Of a stretch of 64,000 nucleotides of DNA, positions 47,023 to 58,539 are shown piece after piece. The translations under genes were made by a program, and so were the position numbers. The stretch's first letter is position 1, and each line of letters opens with the position of its first letter. A model generated the notes under the pieces. The model searched no databases, had not been told where the DNA came from, and saw only the letters and a list, made by a program, of their open reading frames with translations. This DNA is from Garra rufa (taxonomy: Eukaryota > Chordata > Actinopteri > Cypriniformes > Cyprinidae). The stretch is taken from the NCBI RefSeq assembly GCF_049309525.1, contig NC_133366.1:13309779-13373778 (forward strand), written 5' to 3'.

Positions 47023-47595
47023 ACATGGATAACTGCAACACAGCTGCCCTACGTGATGACAGTTCAGACTGCCACGCGCTGCGAGAGCGAGCGCGGGAGC
47101 GCGGGTGTTGTCAAGTGACGCGCAAGGGAATTAAGAGGTGGAAAGTCCGTGGAAGCAAGAGATGCGCCAGAGTGAAGGAGACACACACACGGACATACTT
47201 CACTCGAACAACTGGAAAAGAAAGCACTGAGGATGCAGTCTAAGATATGGACTGATTAGTATTTCTGAAACTCTTTACAGACTATTTTAGCTCGGTTCAA
47301 CTGCAATTTCTTTGGAAAAGTAGAGGTGCCTTTTTAGTTACAAATCAGACCGAAGAACTTCTCTCACCAAGACGAATGTCACCTTGCGAACAGGTGTCTT
47401 GTTGGATGACTGCTCATCTGTCTGGAAAAGTGTTTGAGAAGAACAACATTTGAATTTGAAGATCGGATTTTAGAAATGATGGATGATTCGAATTAACCAA
47501 GGTTTTTAAGTCAATGAGATGTACAAACAACTTGTTTCAAGGTCATTGGATTTCTTCTAATGCTCTAAGCGATCTTTCCGTAAGAGGTGTGACAG
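47023..47595 (+). promoter_or_regulatory. Probable promoter and non-coding leader exon of the GnRH receptor
   Basis: The stretch 47075-47160 is GC-richer than its surroundings (CGCTGCGAGAGCGAGCGCGG), as in many vertebrate promoters. Farther down, a consensus donor GACAG/GTAAG puts an exon end at 47595. A plausible acceptor after a long pyrimidine tract is at 48421, another at 48548, both just before the receptor start codon. A 72-codon frame (47025-47243) has no domain. Transcript evidence is needed; the leader exon is an inference from splice signals. Confidence 0.4.
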
Positions 47596-47662
47596 GTAAG
47601 ACCGAAAATGACCTGTTTTTATTAGAATAAAGACATTAAAATACATAGGCGAGTTTTAATGC

Positions 47663-47865
47663 ATCCCTTACGAAAATTAACAATGGTTTTACCACAAATA
47701 AAACTAAAACCGCAGTTAAACCATGGTAACCACAAAGTAAGCATTGTTTTGCTGTACTAACCATAGTTTAACCGTGGTATTTTTAGTACAAAGGGTAAAC
47801 AATACGCAAAACAAACATGGTTAACACACTTTTACTATAATGATACCATGGTTTTCGTAAGGGAT
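47663..47865. mobile_element. MITE with ATCCCTTACGAAAA ends and CATGGTTA words
   Basis: The left end ATCCCTTACGAAAATTAACA and right end GGTTTTCGTAAGGGAT are inverted. The interior consists of repeated ACCATGGT/TTAACC words in both orientations. Lies in the presumed leader intron of the receptor gene. Confidence 0.78.
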
Positions 47866-48016
47866 ATTCTAAAGCCAGCAGATAGAAAGGAAAAAAAAAT
47901 TGTAGAAATGTTTACGAACAATTGCAAAGATACGATAAGTTACACACTGAATTAAACGTACTCAGATGTCTTATATACAACTTAGAAAAATCGTTTTTAT
48001 AGTGAACTTAAAGATA

Positions 48017-48248
48017 CACTCTTAAAAATAGTCTCTAAAAGGGTTGTTTTTGCAGTGATACCAGAAAAGAACCATTTTTGGTTTTCCTTTCAGTGAACAG
48101 TTCTTAAAAGAACCATTTTGAATAATATTTTTTTTAAATCTAAAGAACCTTTTCCACTACAAAGAACCTTTTTTGCATTTGAAAGGTTCCATAGATATAT
48201 GGACTCATGGAACCATCGATGCCAATAAAGAATCTTTTTTTAAGAGTG
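48017..48248. mobile_element. MITE with CACTCTTAAAAATA ends and AAGAACC words
   Basis: Ends CACTCTTAAAAATA and TTTTTTTAAGAGTG, with TA next to both (48015-48016 and 48249-48250). The interior repeats AAGAACCTTTT/AAAGGTTCC. A common type of short fish DNA element. Confidence 0.82.
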
Positions 48249-48475
48249 TATGCAGTGTTTTAGCTTTTTTTTTAGCATTAAAAGATGCACTTAAACATCA
48301 CTTTGCTTTATGATAGTACATTTGTTTTCATCCATTAACATTTGTTGGTATTTGTGAAATGCACCATTGTTCTACAAACACACACACAAAACATGCTTCC
48401 CCCCCCCCCCCCTCACTCTAGTACTATCAAATAAAGAAGATTTCCAGGCACTATCGCAGTCTCCTCCCCTGGATC

Positions 48476-48558
48476 ATGATGAATCGTCTGTGAGCCTCAT
48501 TGTGCAGCAGGTAGCGGCGCGAATGCAGCAAACACTTTCGCTCTTCAGTGATGAATGA
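48476..48558 (+). promoter_or_regulatory. Upstream ORFs before the GnRH receptor start
   Basis: An ATG-ATG mini-frame of five codons is at 48476-48493. A second, 11-codon uORF starts at 48523 (MQQTLSLFSDE) and its TGA at 48556-48558 lies past the receptor ATG at 48551, in another frame. Ribosomes that use it would terminate beyond the main start, so it may reduce translation. This applies only if the mature mRNA includes these bases (acceptor at 48421, not 48548). Confidence 0.45.
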
Positions 48559-49099
48559 CAGCTCCCCAACATCTGAGAACATCATGTTTCACCAGCTGAC
48601 TGCAGATGCTTTGAACGGTAGCTGTGACTACACCTTGCCCACGTGTAACAATAGCACAGGTGAAGCGGCATTGCAGCTGCCCACTTTTTCCATGGCAGCC
48701 AAAGTGAGGGTGATAATTACCTTCACGCTTTGCGCGGTGTCAGCTGTGTGCAACCTCTCGGTGCTGTGGGCTGCCAGCACCAACAACAAGCGCAAATCTC
48801 ACGTACGAATTTTAATCATAAACCTCACCGTTGCTGACCTGCTGGTGACTTTCATCGTGATGCCCGTGGATGCGGCTTGGAACATCACGGTTCAGTGGTT
48901 GGCGGGGGATCTGGCTTGCAGATTGCTAATGTTTCTGAAGCTCGTGGCTATGTACTCCTGCGCGTTTGTGACTGTGGTCATAAGCCTGGACAGGCAGTCG
49001 GCCATTCTCAACCCCCTGGCCATCAATAAGGCTAAGAAGAAGAACAAAATAATGCTGTGCGTGGCCTGGGCGATGAGTGTTGTTCTCTCTGTCCCTCAG
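48551..49099 (+). CDS. gnrhr: GnRH receptor exon 1 (N-terminus to TM4)
   Basis: First coding exon of a gonadotropin-releasing hormone receptor, a Gq/11-coupled class A GPCR of the plasma membrane of gonadotropes and some neurons. The ATG at 48551 was preferred over the upstream GTG in the same frame. 183 residues: an extracellular N-tail with N-glycosylation sequons at N2, N22, N33/N34; TM1 about 51-75; TM2 about 87-107 with D96; D107, W110 and N111, at the positions of the ligand-contacting human D98, W101, N102; C123 of the conserved disulfide; K130 (human K121) in TM3; and DRQ at 147-149 in place of DRY (human has DRS). The donor GT is at 49100-49101 in phase 0, after VPQ, the position where vertebrate GnRH receptor genes are split. 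No breaks. Confidence 0.96.
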
Positions 49100-49714
49100 G
49101 TGAGGAGCTGCTTGAGTGATTTTTCATGTTTTTCATTGTGTCTTATCACCATATGCCACATTACCTGAATTCACCAGAACCCCCACAGTCTACCGTTACA
49201 CCCTAAATCAAGTAGAGAGATCAAAATGAAAACGACAGGAGGTTTAACGACTTGCCTTCTTGAGCTCAGACTTCAAATATTCATATTTTTCATACTTCAT
49301 CTAATTTTAAACCACAAATTCATTCACTTTGGAAAGGAAAATGCATTTAAGAAATGTGCTAAACAGTTTTTAAAACAGATGGTTCACCCAAAATGAAAAT
49401 CCTGTCATCATTTACTCTCTTCTTGTTGCTCCAGACCGGTGGAATACAAAAAAAGTTATTTAACAGAATGTCCAAACTGCCCTTTTCTATTCAATGCATG
49501 TGTGCAATGTATCATTCCTGACAACTCATTTATCTCATTTACATAATATGCCATTTCACACCACGCTTAATGTCACTGATGCCATATTACACATACATCG
49601 CAATGAATGCACTGAATTTGAATATGCGTATATTGAAATCATCACAAAAGACATGAAAGCCGTGATGGTGGGAAACAGAAAGGTACCATATATGGACCTC
49701 TATGGTACTGCATA
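49100..49714 (+). other. GnRH receptor intron 1, first part
   Basis: No gene. A left-half fragment of the AGGGATAGTTCAC family is visible at about 49376-49470 (GATGGTTCACCCAAAATG). Confidence 0.55.
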
Positions 49715-49716
49715 TA

Positions 49717-50154
49717 CACTACCAGTCAAAAGTTTTTTAAAGAAGTCTCTTCTGCTCACCAAGCCTGCATTTATTTGATCCAAAATACAGCAAAAGCAGT
49801 AATATTGTGAAATATATTTACTATTTAAAATAACTGCTTTCTATTTGAATATATTTTAAAATGTAATTTATTCTTATGATCACAGCTACATTTTCAACAT
49901 CATTACTTCAGTCTTCAGTGTCACATGATCCTTCAAAAATCATTCTAATATGCTGTTTAAGTAACACTTATCCAAAAAATCCTGAAATGTTTTCCTTAAA
50001 AAACACCATTTCTTTACGATTGAAGAAAGAAAGACATGAACATCTTGGATGACAAGGGGGTGAGTACATTATCTGTAAATTTTTGTTCTGAAAGTGAACT
50101 ACTCCTTTAAAAGCATTAAAAATCGTACTGTCCACAAACTTTTGACTGGTAATG
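49717..50154. mobile_element. MITE with CACTACCAGTCAAAAG ends
   Basis: The left end CACTACCAGTCAAAAGTTTT and right end AAACTTTTGACTGGTAATG are inverted and flanked by TA (49715-49716 and 50155-50156), as in Tc1/mariner. Within it, about 49975-50106 is the right half of the AGGAGAACTTCAC family ending at TTAA, a nested fragment. Confidence 0.84.
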
Positions 50155-50156
50155 TA

Positions 50157-51544
50157 TTTCTTGTAATTTTTTGGAAGTTGATCAGATCACCATACGATTT
50201 CATAATTCTGTATAGAAAAAAGCAGCATGAACATTCTGCATACTGTCTCCTTTTGTGTCTCACAGAAGAAGAAAGTCATTACAGTTTTGTAATAATGACA
50301 GAATGTTTTACTGTAACATCTTTATTCTCTGGCCAGATTGTCTTTTAGATCATGCTGAAAACCATATGTCTTAAATCAGCAACTTATTTCGCATTCAGCA
50401 TTCTCCCTAGACCAGTTGTTAAATTAGAATCAGAGCTAGAAAGTGTTGTAAAATTCATAGACGTTAGATTAGTTCGGCAATTACAGTACACGCTCTCATC
50501 AGCCCTTTAATTTCACCTCAGATTTAACATAATGACTGACGCTCACTGAGACACATTACTCAACATTACACACACACAAAAGGATAAATTGTGCGGTTTG
50601 TAAGTCAATCAGATGTTTTGAAATTTTACATGTTTCTTAAATGAGTCACAAATCACCCTCAAACCCAATACTGGAGAAACGCTCCACGACCTTCAGTTAC
50701 AGTATCTAAAAAGATAAAGATGAAAGCGGCATGAATTACTGAAATGAGTGTTAATAAAAGGCTGATTCTCAATCAGAGGAGGCGTGCACGTTTTAAAACG
50801 CTCTGCAGTTGAAGTAATAAATGCCGGGACCTCTTTATTTGCTCCTCCTGATGAAGTAGAGCGTTTAAAATCAGTGTGCTTCCAAGTTTAGAGGAGGCTG
50901 ATGATGGGTCACTCAAGTAAAAGAATGAGGGTATATTACGAGCTCCAGAAGTCCACAGTGTAACACATTGTTATGACATAGCAGACTGTATCTAAATGAG
51001 GTAATTTCAGACAGATATGGTAGGAGATACAAGGTCACCACGGGTTATACTGGATATTTTGTTGTCATTTGTTTTTGTGAATCATTTCTGAGGCATAAAC
51101 AGACAGATGGCTTCAGTTTGTATGTCACCATTGGCTCTGCCACTCTTCATTTGTCATTTGGGAATCATAATATGGAGTCTGGCATCATAATATTTATGAA
51201 ATTTTCTCCAAAAGACTGATCCTGGGAACATTGAGCCTTTTGCTGAAGGGGATTTATGCCACATTGAATTTGCACAGCTGACAGTGTGCCCTTGATTAGT
51301 TGGCTGTAGATGTGTATAACATTTAGCATTTAACAGTCACTTAGAGTTCAGGGCAGAAAGGCACAATTAGTCATTATAGTCATTATTAATCTGTACTGAT
51401 AAAGAGACTCATCTCCATCTCTGATGGCCTCAGAGTGAACAAATATAAAGCGAATTTTCATTTCATTATGCATTTTGAAGGTATTTAAAGGTAACAAAAA
51501 GTAGTTGTGATTGTAATCTGCGGACCTGCTGAATTCTCCAACAG
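50157..51544 (+). other. GnRH receptor intron 1, distal part
   Basis: Unique-looking sequence with no transposon ends recognised. The acceptor is CCAACAG at 51538-51544. Confidence 0.55.
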
Positions 51545-51749
51545 ATGTTCCTGTTTCACAATGTGACCATCACGGTGCCAGCCAATTTCACTCAGTGCAC
51601 CACTCGAGGGAGCTTTGTCAAACACTGGCAGGAGACCATCTACAATATGTTTACTTTCATTTGCCTCTTTCTGATACCTCTGGCCATCATGATCTGCTGC
51701 TACACAAGGATCTTGGTGGAGATCTCTCGAAGGATGACTAAAGGAAACA
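51545..51749 (+). CDS. gnrhr: GnRH receptor exon 2 (ECL2 and TM5)
   Basis: 205 bp, acceptor AG at 51543-51544, donor GT at 51750-51751; starts in phase 0 and leaves one base of an Ile codon. Encodes residues 184-251: FLFHNVTITVPANFTQC with sequons at N189 and N197 and C201, partner of the TM3 disulfide; the family motif around WQETIYNMFTFICLFLIPLA (TM5); and the start of the third intracellular loop (CYTRILVEISRRMTKGN). The loop carries basic residues typical for G-protein contact. The exon length and both phases fit the three-exon layout of GnRH receptor genes. Confidence 0.95.
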
Positions 51750-54543
51750 GTAGGTGGAATTACATTTGAAAAGCTCATGTTACATACATAGAGGGCAATG
51801 TTACATCACTGTATGAATCAGCGTGTTCAAAATATAGGCTTTCGAAATGTCATTTTCAGTGACTGAAATTAAAAGCTTTACAAAATATTACTTCAGTCAA
51901 AGTATAACTCTGAATCAGTGAGTTATTAACTGCAGCAATTGACCCTTCGCAAAAATCTACCGCGAAAAATACATTGTGGAGCAAAGAAGACAAAGCAGTT
52001 ACTTTTGGTATGAAACACAGTCTCAGCTTTTGTCTTTTTTTTAAGAAACTCAAACAATAAATACCGTTTTGTGGCTCTTTAATGTGTTGTGACAGATTAC
52101 AGTAGAGCAGGGATCCTCAAATCTGGCCCACGAGATCAATTTTCCTGCAGAGTTTAGCTCTAATCCTAATCAAACACACCTGAGAATGCTAATCAAGGTC
52201 TTCAGGATCATTTGAGAATCACAGGTAGGTTAGTTTGATTAGGGTTGGAGCTAACCTCTGCAGCGCATTGGCCCTCCAGGGGAAGATTTGAGGAACCCTT
52301 CTGTAGAGCCTCAGTTCAAGCGTCACGTGAACCAATCATCTATTCCTCTTTACTAGTTATAGCACAAAATAAACATAAATGAACATAAGATATTTTGTTT
52401 CAACCGTCTTGTTTCAAAGACATCAATAAAAACAGTTTTTCAAGTTCTTATCGAGCGAGGGTAATTTACTCTCCTGTCTGGTTTGTTTGTCAGACAAAAA
52501 TAGCAGATTCTACATTATGATTGGTCAGATCGCCTGTCAATCAAAGTCTTTGCGAAGGGTCACTTAGATCAAAAATTCGAACTCACAAATTAATCATTCA
52601 GTACCATTTGTGAACCAAATCAACAGGTTCACTGAAAAGAATTGGTTAAAATGAAAGATTAAAAGAAAACGTACTTGTGGGAACTTTTACGCAAGACAAG
52701 AAATAATGTACTGCCATGTACATTTTGTGACATATTCGATGTGAAATGTCCAATGAGTGGGTCTAAAAGAGTGTTCGTTTTTTCTCCCCTGGAACAGATG
52801 AATGTACATATGGTACATTTTATGTGACATTAGTTTTGTACACCGCAGCACTGACTTGAAATGTCCGTTAAGTGGCGCTGTAACTCTAAAGCTCTGTGAC
52901 TTTTTAAAATAATGTACCATCTGCACTACACCTAAACCTACCCGACAGTATAACCAAAGGGAATGTGACACTCTTTCATTGTAAAATGATGTTTTACGGG
53001 ATTTGTACCCAGGGATTCCACATCCTAAGTTCAATTTCATGCCTACTGAGCAAACTTGTTATGCCTGGAAAGCGAAACATATGTAATCATAACTGTGTAT
53101 GAAAACGATTGCAAGTGCTTGCAGTTTACTGCCTCTAGTGTTAATTTTTGTTGGAAACTGCAGTGTTATGTAATTATTGGTACGTATTTCACATCTTGCA
53201 AAAAAGATCCAGGGGGTAAATTCAGGTAGGATTATTTTCAGGTCTTGATTATTATTATTATTTTCACTGAAAATAACAATTAATGGTTTTCTGAAATGTA
53301 GCAATTGAGTATATTATGCATTGGAATGTAAAGAAAAGTTTAAAAAAATCCAAAATGAAAGATAGTTCACTCCAAAATGAAAAGTCGTTTACTCACCCTC
53401 ATGTTGTTCCAAACCTGTTTGACCGGTATGTGGAACACAAAAGAAAGAGATTTTGAAAAAGTGTCTCAGTGTTTTTTGTTCAGACTAATAAAGTCAGTGG
53501 GGTCTTATATTATATTTTAGTAGGGCAGAACCAGGAATCAGAATCAAACTCTATTCCAAAAATGGCAGAATCAAGTACAATTCCTGTTTCTGGAATCAAT
53601 GGGATTGGATTCCAAGAATCGATTCCTCACTGTTGTTTTTGATTATTTTTCGATTCCTGCTTTTTAAATTGTAAGAACCTAATTTCGTCATGACTGCTGG
53701 ATATAAAGGTCATAGAAAGTTGCCTTCTCATAATATAAAGCTTTTTTTGTGAAAATTATGATACATTTCTGTAGCTCTGATTGATTTTAAGTTGTAATTT
53801 TGTCTGCATTGCCCATGAAGATAGAAAGGTTAAAAAATAGAATTTTTAAAAAAGATGGAAATAAGATCAAGACTCAATCATGTCATCTATTCTTTCTTGC
53901 AGCGCTCAAAATTGTGGAAAATATAAGCCAGTTCCACCGTAATTTTTTTTTTTTAAAGTGGTTCATTAAAACGATCTGAAAGAACCTTTTTTGTGGAAAT
54001 GAATCACACTTCTAATCATTATTACCATGCATGAGGCGAATTAATGGGTGCTTCTCAAGGCTGCATCCTCAAACTCGGACGAGCTCAGCACCGAATCGTT
54101 TTCATTCAGTTTATTTTCTTGGATCAAACTTTAGGAATGTTTGATATTGTAACAGCTGATATATGCAGCCTTTGTAGAAAGCAGCCTTCCGTTTAAGAGG
54201 CACCCATTGATAAGCTTTGTTGAACTGAAAACACCTCTGAATGAGGAGTCGATTCCTCTTGAGAGAGTTCCTCTGAAACCCTCCACCTCCCCAGCTCTAC
54301 CTGTGTAGATCTGCCACGGGTTATTATAAATGTTATTTGCGCAGCAGCAGTATGTCTTAAATACCCACAGCAGCGTATTGGCGTATGCATTCTGCCAAGA
54401 CCAAATCCATTAACATTGTCATATCCATTACCATGCTAAAATCTTCAGAGAGTTGTCATGATAGAACTATCTTTTACGTATACGTATACAGTAATAAAGT
54501 AAAACAATTTAAAGTTATTAACAAGATTTTCTTGATTTCACAG
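51750..54543 (+). other. GnRH receptor intron 2
   Basis: Contains the hAT MITE at 52108-52302 and a left-half fragment of the AGGGATAGTTCAC family near 53365. At about 53525-53700 there is GGAATC/GATTCC-rich sequence that may be an old repeat. No gene. Confidence 0.55.
52108..52302. mobile_element. hAT-type MITE
   Basis: The left end CAGGGATCCTCAAATCTGGC and right end AGATTTGAGGAACCCTTCT are inverted, and GTAGAG stands at both borders (52102-52107 and 52303-52308). The interior (CTAATCAAACACACCTGA...TTAGTTTGATTAGGGTTGGA) is palindromic. The recognisable duplication is 6 bp; the 8 bp expected for hAT is not clean. Confidence 0.78.
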
Positions 54544-55010
54544 TATCTTCAAAGGAAGTTCACTTACGGCGTTCCAACAGCAACATCCCAAAGGCCCGCA
54601 TGAGGACGTTGAAAATGAGCATAGTCATAGTGACGTCTTTCATAGTCTGCTGGACGCCGTACTACTTGCTTGGTCTCTGGTACTGGTTTCTTCCTGAGGA
54701 TTTAGAAGAGACAGTTTCTCATTCACTCACTCACATACTGTTTATTTTTGGACTGTTTAATGCAATTCTGGATCCCATCACTTATGGACTCTTCACCATC
54801 CATTTTCGCAAAGGACTGAAGCACTACTGTCGCAACGCGGTTGTACTCACAGAGTCAGAGAATAATTCCATCATGACGGGCTCATTGAAATGCTCACCAT
54901 CCCCGTTTCGCATGAAAAGAGTGACCCAGACAAGTCCAAGAGCTGACCCGGAGCAGAATACGGTGGGTGGGGACGATAAGAAGCCAGCTGACAGTAAAAA
55001 CAAGGAGTAG
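54544..55010 (+). CDS. gnrhr: GnRH receptor exon 3 (TM6, TM7, cytoplasmic tail)
   Basis: Acceptor AG at 54542-54543; the first two bases finish the Ile codon; stop TAG at 55008-55010. Encodes residues 252-406: loop 3 end SNIPKARMRTLKMS, TM6 with the GnRH-receptor signature FIVCWTPYYLLGLWYWF (284-300), TM7 with DPITY at 328-332 (Asp replaces the usual Asn of NPxxY, as in the family; the Thr is less usual), and a cytoplasmic tail of about 65 residues from FRKGLKHYC, rich in Ser/Thr. The tail is present in non-mammalian receptors and absent from the mammalian type I receptor; it normally allows arrestin binding and faster internalisation. The three exons total 1221 bp, 406 residues plus stop, with no breaks. 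The teleost subtype was not decided. Confidence 0.96.
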
Positions 55011-57385
55011 TGCCCTACCAATCTAGCCTTGAAAGTGTCACTTGATTAGAGATACGGATGTGACAAGGCAGGCCTTGTACCGGCTGTCTAGCTGCTTGCA
55101 AGAACAATGAGACAACAACCCACTCCAGCCTGTTCTCCTCAACGGCATTAGCTAGATTCAAAATGAGCCCAAGAGTGCGCATCTTTTGAATCATTCACTG
55201 ATGAGCTGCCTCAATTACTCAGTTATATTTAATACCCATCTATTTTCCTGATACAGGTGATTAAGTTTTGTAATCACTTGCTCTTTACTAAACACGCCAA
55301 TCATTTGTTTTTTTTCCTGTACATTAATTAGACCTTTCCTACTTGTGGCTTTTGTTGAAATGTCATTTACATCAAGAGGTTTTTTTACCATCTCATACAA
55401 ATCCAAGTAGATCAACATCTCCACCTGCTACCACAAAGGGCATCGCTCTTGAATTGCTGAAGAAATTAGTTTCATCTACAAACAAATAAGATGTGTGGAT
55501 TTGGCGTTTTGAGATATTACAAATGCAAATTCGTGTCTGCTTCTTGAATAATTTTCTGGTGTTAATTGGAAGCATTCAGTCGTACCTTTTCAGGAATTTT
55601 AACCCAGACCCTTGAGATGGTATTTAATGTGTAGACTTCTTATTGGATGGATTCAGACACCAACCAGCCTCAAGAGATCTTGCATTTGAAGTCTGGGCTA
55701 GTATTACTGGGCAGCCTGAACTCATAGCTCATACAAATCCATATTTATGGTGTTTACACATACATTTTTTGTATGTTTTGATGTAGGATGAAATGTACAA
55801 TATGGATATACTGACAGAATCTAAAATGTGAACATGTTTACAAATGCACAGCATTTTAATTGTGAAAATCTTTATGAATCCTTTGTATTCAGTTTTTCTA
55901 CTCATCAAAAAATCCACCATATATATGTATATTTTACATTAACAATGTAAACAGTATTCTATTATTAAAGCCAAGTGTGAATCCCAACTAGTTAGTGTTT
56001 TAAAGCATTTTACAATTATTCCAAAATGTTAACTTAAGGCAGTAACAATTTAAACAGTATATTTTATTTGTGAACTTATGTTCACCTATTCTTTTTAATA
56101 GTTTTAATACATTTTTTCGGATAAAGAGTCATCAAAGCTAGGCAAATATTGGTCACAGTCTGAGATTACTTTCAATTCACTCACTCACTACTCACTAAAA
56201 ACCCCTAAAGATCATGTTTTCATGACGTTTAAGTCTTATTTTGACGTAACCAAGTGGTTATGTACAAGTGTGTGAGTAGTTTACTTACTTAAATTTGTTT
56301 TCTCATTAACGCAGTTATATTGTTAATCCAAACCACTGATTTGCGAACGTGCATGAACACAAGAGGCAGGATTTATCGCACGAGCCAATCATAGCCGAAC
56401 ATAACCATTCATATCCAATCATATCGCGATGGAGGCGTGGCCTCCTTTTAAGTGAATTACCCCCCACCAAGCTGTAACTTTACCTGGTGTCACTGTTGGA
56501 CAATGTTTCTTTATATTTTGTAATATTAGCGTTGTTTTATCTTTCTACTATGATTTTTTTTTCTCTTCCAATATTTTGAGCCACTGCCTTCCGTTGCCTC
56601 CTCAAAGGAAATGCTGTCAGTACATCAACAATGTACTTTCCTCTATTCAAACATACATACTGTGTGTGCTCTAAAACCACACTTCACATTATAAATACCA
56701 ACAAATTTATGAAATAGCATTGCACTGAGGCCAACACCACCATCAAGTCCCTTGCAATTGCAACCAACTATTTAGCTTTAAAATGATGTTTGATTGACAC
56801 ATGACTTGCTCATGAATGTGTTTACATCATACTTCTCAGGGAAGGTGCTTCTTTTGTCACAGGGTACTGAAGTCCAACTGGAGACTGACAAACTGTAAAG
56901 CTTTCCTCATTTTAATGTCAGGTGAATACTATCATCTCTGTTGATGTGACATTATGTGCTTGAAACATGCCTATAATCAACAGAACCATGATCATTGCTG
57001 TATGTCTGAGAGTGTGTTTCTGAGAAATTCACGTGACATCCTCTAGTTGTGCTTCTTGTGTTTACCATGTCACTACAGGGTGTACTTAGGCCTTAATGAC
57101 CTAGATTTCTTCAGTAAATGTAATAGCCCTGCGAGAAAGTGTACAGGGGAGAAAAATGAAAGGGGAGTGAGTTTTTTTTTGTCAATCTGTCATGGATGAA
57201 GGGAATATACATTTATATATTTCTGTACATATACTTTGTATCTGCCCATTAGGTGAACCACAGCTGCACTTTAATGTTTTCAGATGGAAACATTAGGTAC
57301 ACACTGAGGCTCCAACTACAGTGCCTGATGGGTTTGCAGTAGGGTTTAAAATGTATTTAGGTACTGTTTGCCTGATTTTCTCATT
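55011..57385 (+). other. GnRH receptor 3' UTR and flank
   Basis: No further gene. Possible poly(A) signals are ATTAAA at 55964-55969 (followed by AAGTGTGAATCC) and AATAAA at 58270-58275 (followed by a GT-rich tract, beyond the hAT MITE). Neither can be chosen without transcripts. Confidence 0.45.
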
Positions 57386-57393
57386 CTCATTAT

Positions 57394-58075
57394 TAGAGGT
57401 CGACCGATATGGGTTTTTCTATAGCCGATGCCGATGCCTATGTTTAGAGGTCAGGGTCAGCCGATATGTGATGCCGATTTTTTTTGTTTAATTTAATGTT
57501 AAACTTTAATGTTTTAAATATAAAATTTTGAATACAGAAATTTTAAAAGATTTATATAACTGAGAGGACCTGCCAGCAGATGGCGGCAAGACACTGATTT
57601 AATTACTGAATCATATCATTCATTTGATTCGTTCGAACAGCTGATTCATTCCTGAATAAAGCAAATGACTCTCTTTATGAATGGGAAATTGAATCATTTC
57701 ACTAGATTCGTTAAAAAAAAGCACGTTCATTCATAAACGAAACACCGCTGTGTTTAAATGGAGATGCACAGCGGCTCAGTTGTGACTTGTTTCAGAATAC
57801 TTTTGATGACAAACAGAGTAAAAACGTACTTTTGACGACAAAATAAATCAAAATCAGGCAATAGTGTAATCTGCCTGCCACCCACCTGCTCCTATATTTT
57901 TTCTCTGATTTAGCAAACCGCACACAATCTTCCTATTACAATTATTCTAATTCTTAGATTTGCATGATATGATGATGAATGGATGGTTCATTTTAACAGC
58001 TGATATTCACATCGCTTAAAAAATGGCAAATATCGGCCCGATATATCGGCCGAACGATATATTGGTCGACCTCTA
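57394..58075. mobile_element. hAT MITE with TAGAGGTCGACCGATAT ends
   Basis: The left end TAGAGGTCGACCGATATGGG and right end ATATTGGTCGACCTCTA are inverted, with a perfect 8-bp target duplication CTCATTAT (57386-57393 and 58076-58083). Subterminal CCGATA/TATCGG words repeat on both sides. No transposase. Confidence 0.92.
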
Positions 58076-58083
58076 CTCATTAT

Positions 58084-58539
58084 ATCCATTATTTAATATA
58101 CATTTGCTAAAAAGAGGGATTAAAAGATTACACAGAGGAAAAACATTACTGCATCATGATGTGAATATGATATGGTATTTATATGAACTGTTGACATTAA
58201 TCTAACGAAGAGGTTACAGTGTTAAAACCTTATTTAAATGCATGACGCCAATGTGTTTATGAGAAAAAGAATAAAGGAATAGTTGTTTTATTCTCTTGTT
58301 GTGCATGATATATGGTGATATTGTATTGTGTCCTTATGTTGTCTGGTCTGGGTTATGTGGAGCAGTAATAAAAATATTGCTTTTATTTACAATCCGCCTT
58401 TTGTTTTTAATTACCCAATAAGTGTAGTTTCATTTATAATTTAGTCAGGACTTGTTGTTTAATATTACTTATGTGTAAACAGTCCTCTAATAATCTAAAC
58501 TATTGTGTTGTGACTTGTAATAATTTTGCAATTAATGGT
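58084..58539. other. Intergenic, AT-rich
   Basis: Nothing beyond the AATAAA at 58270-58275 with its TTGTGTCC/TTGTCTGG follow-up, a candidate poly(A) site. Confidence 0.45.

Noticed and set aside
47025..47243. 72-codon ORF near the receptor promoter
   Set aside because: Arg/Cys-rich because of GC-rich sequence; no domain, and it falls in the probable non-coding leader.
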